Of a stretch of DNA of 64,000 nt, positions 18,755-27,486 are shown in pieces. The translations under genes and the position numbers were made by a program. The DNA lies in contig JNIN01000001.1 in NCBI GenBank assembly GCA_000702525.1, forward strand, positions 1,178,001 through 1,242,000, given 5' to 3'. The notes below the pieces were generated by a model. It worked only from the letters and a program-made list of their open reading frames with translations, was not told where the DNA came from and searched no databases. The stretch is from Lachnospiraceae bacterium AC2012. Lineage in GTDB: Bacteria; Bacillota; Clostridia; Lachnospirales; Lachnospiraceae. Position 1 is the stretch's first letter. Every line of letters begins with the position of its first letter.

Positions 18755-18822
18755 CATTGTGTCTTGCACTTGATGATTTTTACATGTATAAATTGAAATA
18801 TATTCACGTCTTCTTATACAAA

Positions 18823-18849
18823 TTTATATTTTTTTTAAAGTTTTGTCAA
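18823..18849 (-). promoter_or_regulatory. Candidate promoter of the opp operon
   Basis: Perfect -35 TTGACA (18844-18849) and TATAAA (18823-18828) with a 15-base spacer; shifted -10 options in the same AT stretch give 16-17. Transcription from here would make a leader of roughly 320 bases containing the hairpin at 18731-18754. The rest of 18850-18980 is AT-rich without other recognised signals. Confidence 0.55.
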
Positions 18850-18986
18850 TCCTTTTTCACAACTCTTTTGTACCAAAGTTAAAACACTACATCGTCTGAA
18901 TTTTGTGTAATTTTTCAAACTATTTCCACTTTCTTTGATTTGTGGCGGTAATGTTTCATTGTGTTAAAGCGTTAATGTATAAAAAT

Positions 18987-19013
18987 GCAGAGGGTGTATA
19001 TTTTACCCTCTGC
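18987..19013 (-). terminator. Terminator reading on the minus strand
   Basis: A 9-bp perfect stem GCAGAGGGT / ACCCTCTGC with a 9-base loop, followed on the minus strand by ATTTTTAT. The only upstream gene on this strand is thioredoxin, 400 bases away across a large palindrome, so it probably ends that transcript or insulates opp. Confidence 0.65.
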
Positions 19014-19147
19014 GTGTATTTCACTATAAAGTTATTTCTTGGAAACTCTTTCCCCAAAGATGTTTTCTTGTTGTTTTTCAGTGACGAACAGATTCTTTCT
19101 GGGATTCCCTGGTTTCGTTGGACTGTACAGGGGACGATAGTTCTTGG

Positions 19148-19366
19148 GTTCCCCGCGGCTTGGAATTATTCTTATTTCATTATCGTTTGCTAAGCAGAAT
19201 AAACGTAATCTAATTTGTATAGATAGACACCGCTCGTTATCTCAATCCATTTCGTTTACTCGCTCGTGCTGCCTTCCATGGCAGCACGTGTCTATCTATT
19301 ACAAATAAGATTCCGATTCTGCTAAGCGCACTTTATTCATAAAAATAATTCCAAGCCGCGGGGAAC
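19148..19366. repeat. 219-bp nested foldback (MITE-like) element
   Basis: Outer arms 19148-19170 and 19344-19366 form a 23-bp perfect inverted repeat with GC-rich tips (GTTCCCCGCGGC). Inside, GCTAAGCAGAAT...TAGATAGACAC at 19189-19230 pairs imperfectly with 19289-19326. At the core, GTGCTGCC/GGCAGCAC (19266-19281) forms a third hairpin. About 35 unpaired bases lie on the left of the core. There is no coding frame of note. It probably folds as a single long hairpin. Confidence 0.8.
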
Positions 19367-19420
19367 GAAAGAAGGTAAGTCGTCACATGAATTCTCTACT
19401 GTATTCCAATTACAGTAATA

Positions 19421-19738
19421 TTACAGTAATGCTTCCAGCTTCTCTGCTAACGCATCTTCTGTCTGTGCGCCGATAGCATTGTCTACCTTCTCTCCATTCT
19501 TGAAGAAGATAAAGTTTGGAATAGACATTACACCATACTTCTGGCAAAGGGACTGTGCATCATCAGAGTTGATCTTGCCAATCTTTACACGTCCTTCAAA
19601 TTCTTCTGCCAATGCTTCTACTGTTGGCATCATCATCTGACATGGGCCACACCAATCTGCATAAAAATCTACCATTACTGGGATATCGCTATTCAAAACT
19701 TCCTGTTCAAAGTTTGCTTCTGTAAAAATATGTTCCAT
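19421..19738 (-). CDS. trxA: Thioredoxin
   Basis: Small cytosolic dithiol oxidoreductase of 105 aa. The active site is WCGPC at residues 29-33, preceded by VMVDFYAD; the cis-proline loop is MSIPNF and the C-terminal helix ends EDALAEKLEALL. The start is ATG 19738 with AGGAG seven bases upstream; a longer open frame to 19762 has no ribosome site. It has its own strong promoter at 19784-19812 and no cotranscribed neighbour, so it is probably a general-purpose thioredoxin reduced by a reductase encoded elsewhere. Confidence 0.95.
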   Translation of the reverse strand: MEHIFTEANFEQEVLNSDIPVMVDFYADWCGPCQMMMPTVEALAEEFEGRVKIGKINSDDAQSLCQKYGVMSIPNFIFFKNGEKVDNAIGAQTEDALAEKLEALL

Positions 19739-19783
19739 AATTATTCTCCTTTCAGACTTCAAGTGAACTATATTGTGATTTAG

Positions 19784-19812
19784 ATTTTACACAATCTAAT
19801 TTTGCTTGTCAA
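19784..19812 (-). promoter_or_regulatory. Promoter of thioredoxin
   Basis: Minus strand: TTGACA (19807-19812), a 17-base spacer, TAAAAT (19784-19789), about 45 bases upstream of the thioredoxin ATG. Confidence 0.8.
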
Positions 19813-19929
19813 CCGTTTTGGGATACTTCTTTTTCGTATGGCTTCAGACTATGACTTAGGTGTGTACCTACTTCTTGCGCCTTTATACGCCTTTATGTTT
19901 GTTAAAAACAGCTGTTTTCTGTTAAATTT

Positions 19930-20232
19930 GTCAGAATTACGGTAAACCATTGCACATTTTACTATTATTCTGTAACGCATTTTTTAAATCTTCTTCATTT
20001 ACGGTACGAAAGCTAAAACACTTGCTTTGGTACCGTAAAAAAATTCTTCCATACGTTTGTTGTCGCCACTCAATCAACACTTTGTTGTTTAATACATATT
20101 TGTCCGTACTAAAATTCCACTCAGAATTACAGAAAAACAATTATCTATTAGCATGATTCTGTAATCTTAAAAAAAGCACGAAATTCTCTACGGTAAAAAC
20201 AATGAAATTTAACAAAAATACCGTAATTCGAC
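19930..20232. repeat. AT-rich MITE-like palindrome with TTACGGTA repeats
   Basis: Five copies of TACGGTA in alternating orientation (19938-19944, 20000-20006, 20031-20037, 20189-20195, 20219-20225). The ends are inverted: GTCAGAATTACGGTA on the left, TACCGTAATTCGAC on the right. An internal hairpin pairs TTTACGGTAC (19998-20007) with GTACCGTAAA (20030-20039), extended by GAAAGC/GCTTT. ATTCTGTAA-type words recur at 19967 and 20157. Short open frames on both strands merely reflect the palindrome. No gene is called. Confidence 0.6.
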
Positions 20233-20261
20233 TTGTATTTAAAAAATTTTAACTTGTTTTA

Positions 20262-20290
20262 TTGACATGATTGCGCCGTATGGGTATTAT
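20262..20290 (+). promoter_or_regulatory. Promoter of the nitronate monooxygenase-type gene
   Basis: Perfect TTGACA (20262-20267), a 17-base spacer and TATTAT (20285-20290). The transcript would start near 20297, at the inverted repeat that follows. Confidence 0.82.
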
Positions 20291-20297
20291 CAAATAA

Positions 20298-20337
20298 GTG
20301 GTTCTTATACACTTGCTAGTAATTGTGTATAAACCAC
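20298..20337 (+). promoter_or_regulatory. Inverted repeat at the transcription start, candidate operator
   Basis: GTGGTTCTTATACAC (20298-20312) and GTGTATAAACCAC (20325-20337) pair over 13 positions with one bulge. It begins 8 bases after the -10, where a repressor would block initiation or a 5' hairpin would form. No U-run follows. Four CTAG tetramers lie in 20314-20390. The cognate regulator was not identified. Confidence 0.55.
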
Positions 20338-20440
20338 CTAGCTAGTGCAAACCAAAACAACTATAACCAAACACCTAGCATTACAAGCTTTCACTAACTA
20401 TACAAACATCTTAACAACACATACAAATGGAGGTTTTACA

Positions 20441-21523
20441 ATGAATTCTATACTTGAAATCCATGGTCGAAAATTACAGGTTCCCATCATCCAGGGTGGA
20501 ATGGGCGTCGGGGTCTCGCTCGAACGTCTCGCCGGGGCGGTTGCCAAAGAAGGGGGCATTGGCTGCATCAGTACGGCTGACTGTGGTTACCGCGAAGAAG
20601 ACTTTTATAAAAATCCGGAGGAGGCGAACCTACGCGCCCTGCGCCAAGAAATCCAAAAAGCCAAAGAGCTGTCCGATGGCAATGGTCTCATCGGCGTAAA
20701 TGCCATGGTCGCGACGCAACAATACGACGATGCCGTAAGAACCGCTGTAGATGCCGGCGCCGATGTCGTCATCTCGGGGGCCGGCATCCCGATGCACCTT
20801 CCAGAATTGATCCCAGCCGGAAAAGCGCTCATCGCGCCCATTGTATCTAGTGGACGGTGCATCCGTCTGATTTGTAAGAATTGGTGGAATCGCTACAAGC
20901 GCACGCCCGACTTCGTCGTTATTGAAGGACCCGAAGCCGGCGGACACCTCGGTTTCAAAGAGGAAGATGTCCTGAACAATCGTTGCCAGCCGCTCCTCCA
21001 GATTCTTAGCGACGTGAAGCAGGAATTAAAGCAAGTGGAAGAGATCATACAACAGAAGATTCCCGTCTTTGTTGCCGGCGGAATCTGGGACAATAAAGAT
21101 GTCGAAGAAGCGCTTCAAGCCGGAGCCGATGGTGTGCAGGTGGCGACACGTTTCATCGGAACCGAGGAATGCGACGCCAGTGATGCATATAAGCAAATTC
21201 TCGTGAATGCAAGTTCGGAAGACGTCAGAATTATCCACAGCCCGGTTGGGATGCCAGGGCGTGCCATCTATACGCCAATGTTCGAGCGTTTGGAGAAGCT
21301 CGGCCGCATCCGCCCAAAGCATTGCTCGCGTTGCATCAAGACTTGCAACCCTGGTGAAGTCATGTATTGCATCACGCATGCTTTAATTGAAGCTGCGCGT
21401 GGAAATGTTAACGAGGGGCTTTTCTTTACGGGCAGCAACATCGACAAACTCGACCGGATTGTGACGGTAAAAGAAGTGATGGAAAACCTAAAGCTAGGAT
21501 GGAAAGCAGGCGAACATGCGTAG
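20441..21523 (+). CDS. NAD(P)H-dependent flavin oxidoreductase, nitronate monooxygenase family
   Basis: Cytosolic FMN-binding TIM-barrel enzyme (360 aa) of COG2070, which includes nitronate monooxygenases and FabK-type enoyl-ACP reductases. Visible: VPIIQGGMGVGVSLERLAGA (N-terminal FMN region), IGVNAMVA, the phosphate-binding GPEAGGHLGF with His169, and VFVAGGIWDNKDVEEALQAGADGVQVATRF. The C-terminal portion has a conserved Cys cluster (HCSRCIKTCNPGEVMYC) often seen in clostridial members. The start is ATG 20441 because GGAGG precedes it by nine bases; the upstream open frame is Thr/Asn-rich and unlikely to be translated. It is monocistronic, the only plus-strand gene after 6.4 kb. Absence of fab genes nearby argues against FabK. 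Confidence 0.85.
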   Translation: MNSILEIHGRKLQVPIIQGGMGVGVSLERLAGAVAKEGGIGCISTADCGYREEDFYKNPEEANLRALRQEIQKAKELSDGNGLIGVNAMVATQQYDDAVRTAVDAGADVVISGAGIPMHLPELIPAGKALIAPIVSSGRCIRLICKNWWNRYKRTPDFVVIEGPEAGGHLGFKEEDVLNNRCQPLLQILSDVKQELKQVEEIIQQKIPVFVAGGIWDNKDVEEALQAGADGVQVATRFIGTEECDASDAYKQILVNASSEDVRIIHSPVGMPGRAIYTPMFERLEKLGRIRPKHCSRCIKTCNPGEVMYCITHALIEAARGNVNEGLFFTGSNIDKLDRIVTVKEVMENLKLGWKAGEHA

Positions 21524-21546
21524 ACCCAGAAACTGAATACCATATA

Positions 21547-21584
21547 CCAAAAAAAGAAGCAGGTGGACTCGTCCACCTGCTTCT
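21547..21584 (-). terminator. Terminator of the 42-kb minus-strand region
   Basis: A 14-bp perfect stem (AGAAGCAGGTGGAC / GTCCACCTGCTTCT) with a tiny loop; the minus strand continues with a TTTTTTT run. On the plus strand the same hairpin may help end the flavin enzyme transcript, though no U-run follows. Confidence 0.85.
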
Positions 21585-21598
21585 CGCACGTTCGTCTT

Positions 21599-21736
21599 TT
21601 ATTCTTCCTCGTCACTATTTCTCTGCATGAATGCGGAAACCGCACCAGTTGCGGCAGCGATTACAGCAACTACTGCGACAATAATAACAAGCAAAATAAA
21701 TATTCCAAAACAAACTAAAAATCCAGTTCCTGTCAT
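21599..21736 (-). CDS. Small single-span membrane protein
   Basis: Predicted protein of 45 aa: MTGTGFLVCFGIFILLVIIV, then AVVAVIAAATGAVSAF and a charged end (MQRNSDEEE). GGGGG lies seven bases before ATG 21736, which supports translation. It is almost entirely one hydrophobic helix with an acidic C-terminus. No family was recognised. It lies between the terminator at 21547-21584 and the RgpF/HAD gene, 109 bases after the latter, so it could be the last cistron of that operon. Confidence 0.6.
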   Translation of the reverse strand: MTGTGFLVCFGIFILLVIIVAVVAVIAAATGAVSAFMQRNSDEEE

Positions 21737-21845
21737 TTCATAGCCCCCATTTCTAAAAAGGTTATCGATAAAAACTAATTTCAATATAACATACTTCCTA
21801 ATGGAAACTCAATCTCGATTTTATTTCTTTATAAATCCAACAGAT

Positions 21846-24800
21846 CTAGATTTTCCATTTCTTGGATTTTCCATCATAATGCAACGTCGTGTCCTGGCTG
21901 TAAGTGTCCTCGACTGTGAAGATGGAACCAACCTCTTCGCCGATATACGCGCCGGAGAGGAAATGACGATACATCGCCTCCATGTACTGTCGCTCCACAG
22001 CTACCTCGCCATGTGTATCCGCATCCACCGAACTACGTGTATCCGCAGATTCTGCTTCGTTACATAAAGCTGCATCACCCATTGTCAGCGAACGATTCTC
22101 CCCAAACTGCGCGCGCTGCTTCACATAATCGATCAAGCCTTCCTGCAATTTCACGATGCCGTCCGCCGGCTTCGCCTCGTCCTTATAAACCGGACCATCC
22201 GAATCGAAATGTAACAGCTGTCCGTAAGGCGCCTGCAGCACGCTTTCCAGGAACAGCTGCGACTGCTCGAGAGTTTCCGCGAAATCACTGTCCGCTTCCT
22301 TCCGGTACATTGCAAGAACTTCGCAATTCCTTGGCGCCAAGCCCTCGTGCTCCTTAAACACCGCCATGTACGCGCCCGTTACCGGACGGTCCAAAAGCTT
22401 CGACAGATAATACTGAATCGTGCCGGCGTAGCCGATGTCCACGTAAACCGTGCGATCCAGATCCGCATCCGAAATCTGCGACTTGAAATAACGGAGATAA
22501 TTCTCGCGCTCCTCACTCGCGTAGGCCACAATCTCATCGAAATAAGGCTCAATCAACTTCATCGTACGCTCGTATTCATCGTCCACCGCGCCAACCTTGA
22601 AATGCACATACTTCTCCGGCAATTTCGATGTGATTGAATCCGGCGCACCAAGGCGCGAACGAAGCAAGTTTCTAAGGTCGCCATCGTAATCTCTGCGACA
22701 AATCTCGAGGATGTCCTCCTTTGCGCGAATCGCAGCCACGGAAATGGAACGTCTCGACGCCAGGAGATACAGATGCTCCTTCGCACGATCTCCGTACATC
22801 GCTTCGTAAACCTGCTGGAAGATGTAGCCCTCTCGCGCAAGAAATGCCAGCTTCGCATTGTCCGCTGTTGTCTCATGCAGCCAACGCATATATTCATACA
22901 TCAGCGGTCCGAACACCGTATAACCCAAAGTATAAGAATCCCGGAATTCCGGTGCCCCAGCTGGATACAGTGCAAATGGGCTATTGTACAAGCCGCCATT
23001 AATCGTCAGACCATGCAGTAATTCATACGAAACCGTCTGCGTCGTTGCCGCTTTTCCAACTCGATTGGCCTCCTTCGTAACCTCTTCTCGCACACGTCGT
23101 GCTTCACTAAGTAATTTGTGGCTCGCATTCTCGACATCCGCCACCCCGGCGATCTGCTCAGCTTGGCGCGGATTCAAAATCCAACTCGTCTTCTCCTTTC
23201 GATCCGAAAGCATCTGCCAGTCGGACTGCATGTTGTCGCCGACGTGCGCCAGATTCAAGCCCTTGTAGTCGGAGAGAACCTTGGTCCAGAGCGATTCCTC
23301 ATCGGAAAGCGCATCCTTTCTCAGGCCCTCTTCACAGGAAATGTAAAGGCGCTCGAAGCCCGTGATGCCATTCTTCTCCAAGATTGGCTTTAAGATCTCG
23401 GAAGTCAGATACATGTCCGATGTGAGGATGATCTTCTTACCCGAAGCAAGAAGTTCCTGATACAGGGAAACCATCTCGCGGCGAGGCACAAGCGCCATTT
23501 GCTCCACCTGAATTTCCAGGTCATACAGCGTATCACGCTCTTCGTCTGTCAGATGAAGTGCCTGCTGCAGTTCGTTGTAAATGTCACGGAGATTCGTCTT
23601 CGCGCCCTTCGTCTCGGTCGCAGCAATTTCCGCCTGGATACGCGAATTCTTGAAATCGCGATACTTCGCCGTATCTTCGTCATTGCCGTGCGTAAGCACA
23701 TGCTCCATATAGGTAAATACGTCCGCCGGATGATAGAACACCCGCGTCAGAAGCGTATCAAAAATATCAAAACTAATCACATCATACGCCGACAAGTCCA
23801 TCAGCATCTTCTGCTTATCGCGAAGGAATACCGGCGCAAACGTATGCTTGTCGCGGTCAATATGCACTTCCTTTCGCTCATCTGCAACGATGGCGTGATG
23901 GAAACCATTCTGCGTCACGACCTGGCCAAGTGCTCGCTCCAAAACATGTGCGAGAGTACCATCAATCTGGCCAGCCTCCTCATCGAAGTCCGTGTATTTC
24001 AGATTCCGATTCCAAATCTGCGGAATCGCAGCATTTCTCACAAGGAAGAAACTGCCCGCCGGATATAAGAAGATGCCGCCGTGAAATGGCACGCCGATCG
24101 ACTCCATAAATTCGCGGCCCTTCGCCTCGTCGCTAAGCCAGCCGTAGGCCTCCGGTGCCATTTCCACGAAACGCTCCGGATAGATGAGGCCGATCGAATC
24201 GTCCGACTCCAACATGGAAATGATTCGCGTCGCCTGCTCACGGCTACCAATCAGCGAGCCGACGGAATACTGGCGCCAACCGAGCTGCTCAGAGCCCTGG
24301 TACAGCGATTTCTTGGAATGCATGTGGAGGACGTACTTGTAGGTACAGAGTTCCTTGCCGAAGAGGACGTACATCGGCGCGATGTCGCGGCCGCGGTTCT
24401 GCGTTGGCTTCACCGTCACGCTATGCAGCATCGTAATCGCCTGGCACGCCTTTTCGATGTCGGAAATGCGCTGGGCAGTAGCATCCGATGTGCTAGCGCT
24501 CTGCTCTAGGCTAGTGTTCTTTAAGCTAGCGCCCTGCTGCGCACTAGCACTAGCTAAATCTCTTATCGATATATACAAATCGAATGGGCATGGAATGTGA
24601 TTCAGATTCTCCACAAATTCCGGCAGCAAATCTTCATAATAGAGATGCAACTGCACCGCGAGATGTGGCTTACCATTTGCATCGCGAAGATTCTCGAGTG
24701 CGGATGCATCCAACAGATTCAAGTCCGCATACGCAAGAATCTTCTCATCCTGCGGCGCAACATAAACCACATGATTCTCCGCAATTTTCAATTTTACTTT

Positions 24801-24881
24801 ATTCATAAAAGCTTTTGGCCCCTGGCGAAGCAGGATTTCCATACCGCGCTTCGCGTGACGCATCAGAGCTTTTTTGTTCAT
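21846..24881 (-). CDS. RgpF-like/HAD fusion protein of cell-surface polysaccharide synthesis
   Basis: Large cytosolic protein of 1011 aa with at least two parts. Residues about 45-345 resemble the rhamnan synthesis protein F family (HLAVQLHLYYEDLLPEFVEN, NRGRDIAPMYVLFG, KYVLHMHSKKS). Around residue 368, ISFDIFDTLLTR is a HAD motif I with the DxD nucleophile/acid pair, and GKKIILTSDMYLTSEIL plus LAHVGDNMQSD fit later HAD motifs. A C-terminal segment of 350 residues (GYTVFGPLMYEYMRWLH, YVDIGYAGTIQYYLSK) accompanies this HAD type in surface-glycan loci. A Ser/Gln/Ala-rich stretch near residue 115-135 interrupts the first domain. It follows the GtrB-like gene. Probable role: transfer or trimming of a glycan unit; exact reaction unknown. 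Confidence 0.78.
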   Translation of the reverse strand: MNKKALMRHAKRGMEILLRQGPKAFMNKVKLKIAENHVVYVAPQDEKILAYADLNLLDASALENLRDANGKPHLAVQLHLYYEDLLPEFVENLNHIPCPFDLYISIRDLASASAQQGASLKNTSLEQSASTSDATAQRISDIEKACQAITMLHSVTVKPTQNRGRDIAPMYVLFGKELCTYKYVLHMHSKKSLYQGSEQLGWRQYSVGSLIGSREQATRIISMLESDDSIGLIYPERFVEMAPEAYGWLSDEAKGREFMESIGVPFHGGIFLYPAGSFFLVRNAAIPQIWNRNLKYTDFDEEAGQIDGTLAHVLERALGQVVTQNGFHHAIVADERKEVHIDRDKHTFAPVFLRDKQKMLMDLSAYDVISFDIFDTLLTRVFYHPADVFTYMEHVLTHGNDEDTAKYRDFKNSRIQAEIAATETKGAKTNLRDIYNELQQALHLTDEERDTLYDLEIQVEQMALVPRREMVSLYQELLASGKKIILTSDMYLTSEILKPILEKNGITGFERLYISCEEGLRKDALSDEESLWTKVLSDYKGLNLAHVGDNMQSDWQMLSDRKEKTSWILNPRQAEQIAGVADVENASHKLLSEARRVREEVTKEANRVGKAATTQTVSYELLHGLTINGGLYNSPFALYPAGAPEFRDSYTLGYTVFGPLMYEYMRWLHETTADNAKLAFLAREGYIFQQVYEAMYGDRAKEHLYLLASRRSISVAAIRAKEDILEICRRDYDGDLRNLLRSRLGAPDSITSKLPEKYVHFKVGAVDDEYERTMKLIEPYFDEIVAYASEERENYLRYFKSQISDADLDRTVYVDIGYAGTIQYYLSKLLDRPVTGAYMAVFKEHEGLAPRNCEVLAMYRKEADSDFAETLEQSQLFLESVLQAPYGQLLHFDSDGPVYKDEAKPADGIVKLQEGLIDYVKQRAQFGENRSLTMGDAALCNEAESADTRSSVDADTHGEVAVERQYMEAMYRHFLSGAYIGEEVGSIFTVEDTYSQDTTLHYDGKSKKWKI

Positions 24882-24928
24882 AGGGTGGACCTCTTTCTTA
24901 AAACTTTCAAGAACCTTTTCTGTACTAC

Positions 24929-25867
24929 TTATTTTTCAACATTTGATTCCTGCACAAGATATAATGGACGTTTCTTTGTTTCAAGATATGTCTTTGCAAT
25001 ATATTGTCCAAGAATCCCTATACACAATAACTGCACACCACTAACCATCATAATAATACAAACCATAGATGGCCATCCACTTGTTGGATCACCAAAAACT
25101 ATTGTCTTAACACTAATAACAATAATCGCAATAAATGCGATCAAGCAAAAAAGCATACCAACTACAGACGAAATCACAAGTGGAGCCGTTGAAAAAGCTA
25201 CAATTCCATCTAGCGCATAAAGAAATAATTTCCAAAACGACCACTTTGTCTCTCCAGCCGCTCTTTCAATATTCTCATATTCTAGCCATTTTTTCTTGAA
25301 TCCTACCCAACCAAAGATTCCTTTCGAAAAGCGGTTATATTCTCCCATACTAAGAATTGCATTTACGACTTTTCTACTCATCATCTGAAAGTCTCTTGCT
25401 CCATCAACAATTTCTGTCTTAGAAATCTTCGCCATCATCTTATAAAACATCCGCGCAAAGAACGAGCGAATTGGTGGCTCTCCTTTCCTAGTTACTCGTC
25501 TTGAACCAACGCAGTCATATCCTTCTTCCATAACGATATGATACATCTCTGGAAGTAATGCTGGAGGATCCTGTAAATCTGCATCCATAATCACAACATT
25601 TTCGCCAGTAGCATTTTCTAATCCTGCATATATTGCAGCTTCTTTCCCGAAATTCCTTGAAAATGATACATAACGAACCCGCTCGCTTTTTGCAGCTAAT
25701 TCATGAATCACATCCATGGTTCGATCTCTTGATCCATCATCAATAAATAGATATTCATAATCGACATTTGGTAACTTTTCAGACATTACCCTTTCTGTAA
25801 CATCAAAGAATATCGGTAATGATTCTTCCTCGTTATACGAAGGAACTACAATTGTTAAAGATTTCAT
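24929..25867 (-). CDS. GtrB/DPM1-like polyprenyl-phosphate glycosyltransferase (GT2)
   Basis: Membrane-associated family 2 glycosyltransferase (312 aa). The N-terminal GT-A domain has VVPSYNEEESLP, YLFIDDGSRDRT and the metal-binding VIMDADLQDPP; GARDFQMMSR is a typical GtrB segment. Two C-terminal helices (APLVISSVVGMLFCLIAFIA and the MMVSGVQLLCIGILGQYIAK region) anchor it in the membrane. Family members move a sugar from UDP-sugar to undecaprenyl phosphate on the cytoplasmic face; a GtrA-type protein flips it and a third protein transfers it to a polymer. All three kinds occur within 6 kb here. Confidence 0.9.
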   Translation of the reverse strand: MKSLTIVVPSYNEEESLPIFFDVTERVMSEKLPNVDYEYLFIDDGSRDRTMDVIHELAAKSERVRYVSFSRNFGKEAAIYAGLENATGENVVIMDADLQDPPALLPEMYHIVMEEGYDCVGSRRVTRKGEPPIRSFFARMFYKMMAKISKTEIVDGARDFQMMSRKVVNAILSMGEYNRFSKGIFGWVGFKKKWLEYENIERAAGETKWSFWKLFLYALDGIVAFSTAPLVISSVVGMLFCLIAFIAIIVISVKTIVFGDPTSGWPSMVCIIMMVSGVQLLCIGILGQYIAKTYLETKKRPLYLVQESNVEK

Positions 25868-25911
25868 AATTATATCTAATTATCCCTTTCAGTCTTTAAT
25901 ATATAAACTTA

Positions 25912-27474
25912 TTATTCAATCTCTCCTATTTTCACCAAAATATAACCATCCCTCGAAATAATACTACCTTCCGCTGGCCACGTTGGCATTTCTCTAGCCA
26001 CTTCTACGCCTTCACTTACCTGCTCCATAGAGGCTGGTGAATAACTAATCCCATACGTTTTATAGTACTCTGTCATCCACACAGTTCCCCAATAGTAATG
26101 CGGTTCATACTGGTAATTCTGATAGTATGTTGGATAGAATATATCACTCATCCCATCCGAAGGACTTACACATGCACTGTTACTTGTACATCCAATATTA
26201 GATGGATTTCCAACAACTGCAATAGGAAGGTTTCCACTTTCTTCTAATACTTTATCTATATCATAACTCAATTTACATGATATATATTGACTGTTTTCAG
26301 CGACAATATCATATGTATATGTTAACCGCAAGACCGTACTAAGTGGTGAATATAAAGCAATAAACGATATACCTAACACAGCAACAATATATATCCGATT
26401 TCTACTAAAGTTCAGACTAACAACCTTTACATTATATATAAATAACAACGCCGTTGCCAATGGTAAAGCTAATTGACTTCTAATATAAGGTTCTTTTCCT
26501 GTGATAAATCCTAAAATGAAAGGAGTAATTGCTAGTCCCAATAAAATCATTAAATCTATAAAATCATTACTCAACTTCTCTTTCTGCATATACCTAATAA
26601 TTGTATGCACTAGCCACAGCAGTAACGCCAATCCTAGCATTATTGTATATGTAGCTGTATAAAAAGTTCCATATCCAATAAATACATTTTTTATATAAAC
26701 TATTATTGATAATAAAACATCCTTTACTGGTAACTGTCCCCATAATATTTGATTTTCAATATAATCTGATTGACTAAATATATGAGATATTATTTCATAT
26801 GCTAAAAAATCAATCATAAAGAAAGAAATATGAAAAAACATATCTTTAAATAAATTTTTCCAACCACTTCCTCTTCTCTCTGATAACAAATAAAATCCAG
26901 CACATGCAGTAATATATATGTTAAGCATTGATTGATAGACACCAAATGCTAATACACTAAAACAAATACTACATAGGTAACAAATTACATTTGGTAAACA
27001 CAAATCATCTGCAGAAAATAATAAATATAAAGATGTAGCTACCAAAAAAATGGCAAATAATATTTCAAAGGATTGAAATTGAAAATAAATCTGTTCTATC
27101 CAGATTGGATGCACAAATAACATCAAACTAAATAAAACCGCTGTAATAGTATTGAGATTACTTTTTATCAAATATTCAATTATGCAAATAAATGTCATTG
27201 ATGTAACAACAAAGAAAATGGATGAAAGAAATGCTGTATAATACACATTTTGATTAATTGTCCCAAATATATATCGAAGTAATACTAATCCATATCTTCC
27301 TATTTCAAGCCAATTATATGTAGTTCCCTGATTTAAAACAACAGCACCAAAATCTTGGTACACATTAGTAGAAAAAAGCATCTTTCCATAGCACATTTGC
27401 AACAATACGAAAATCAATACTGCTATGACGACTTTGTCTCTTCCCTCGAACATAAGTTCATTTTTATTATTCAT
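25912..27474 (-). CDS. GtrII-like polytopic glucosyltransferase
   Basis: Integral membrane protein of 520 aa with about ten or more hydrophobic segments and a C-terminal extracytoplasmic tail. The NWLEIGRYGLVLLRYIFG segment near residue 55 is typical of the Glucos_trans_II group, which takes a lipid-linked sugar outside the membrane and adds it to a polymer. The C-terminal tail (from about residue 405) ends WPAEGSIISRDGYILVKIGE. A similar tail (WPDSEGIVVEDGLIIVKLS) ends the protein at 28982, so they are paralogues. GGAGGG precedes ATG 27474. Codon use is noticeably more AT-rich than the neighbours. The sugar and acceptor are not known. Confidence 0.75.
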   Translation of the reverse strand: MNNKNELMFEGRDKVVIAVLIFVLLQMCYGKMLFSTNVYQDFGAVVLNQGTTYNWLEIGRYGLVLLRYIFGTINQNVYYTAFLSSIFFVVTSMTFICIIEYLIKSNLNTITAVLFSLMLFVHPIWIEQIYFQFQSFEILFAIFLVATSLYLLFSADDLCLPNVICYLCSICFSVLAFGVYQSMLNIYITACAGFYLLSERRGSGWKNLFKDMFFHISFFMIDFLAYEIISHIFSQSDYIENQILWGQLPVKDVLLSIIVYIKNVFIGYGTFYTATYTIMLGLALLLWLVHTIIRYMQKEKLSNDFIDLMILLGLAITPFILGFITGKEPYIRSQLALPLATALLFIYNVKVVSLNFSRNRIYIVAVLGISFIALYSPLSTVLRLTYTYDIVAENSQYISCKLSYDIDKVLEESGNLPIAVVGNPSNIGCTSNSACVSPSDGMSDIFYPTYYQNYQYEPHYYWGTVWMTEYYKTYGISYSPASMEQVSEGVEVAREMPTWPAEGSIISRDGYILVKIGEIE

Positions 27475-27486
27475 TTTTCCCTCCTA

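Noticed and set aside
18942-19193. Plus-strand open frame of 83 codons
   Set aside because: It runs through a terminator and into the foldback element, and has no ribosome site or family resemblance.
19937-20156. Short open frames on both strands, 67-68 codons each
   Set aside because: They mirror one another because the region is palindromic; neither has a ribosome site or a recognisable product.
20441-21523. FabK-type enoyl-ACP reductase for the flavin enzyme
   Set aside because: No fatty-acid genes lie nearby and the C-terminal cysteine cluster suits the general nitronate monooxygenase-like group; kept at family level.
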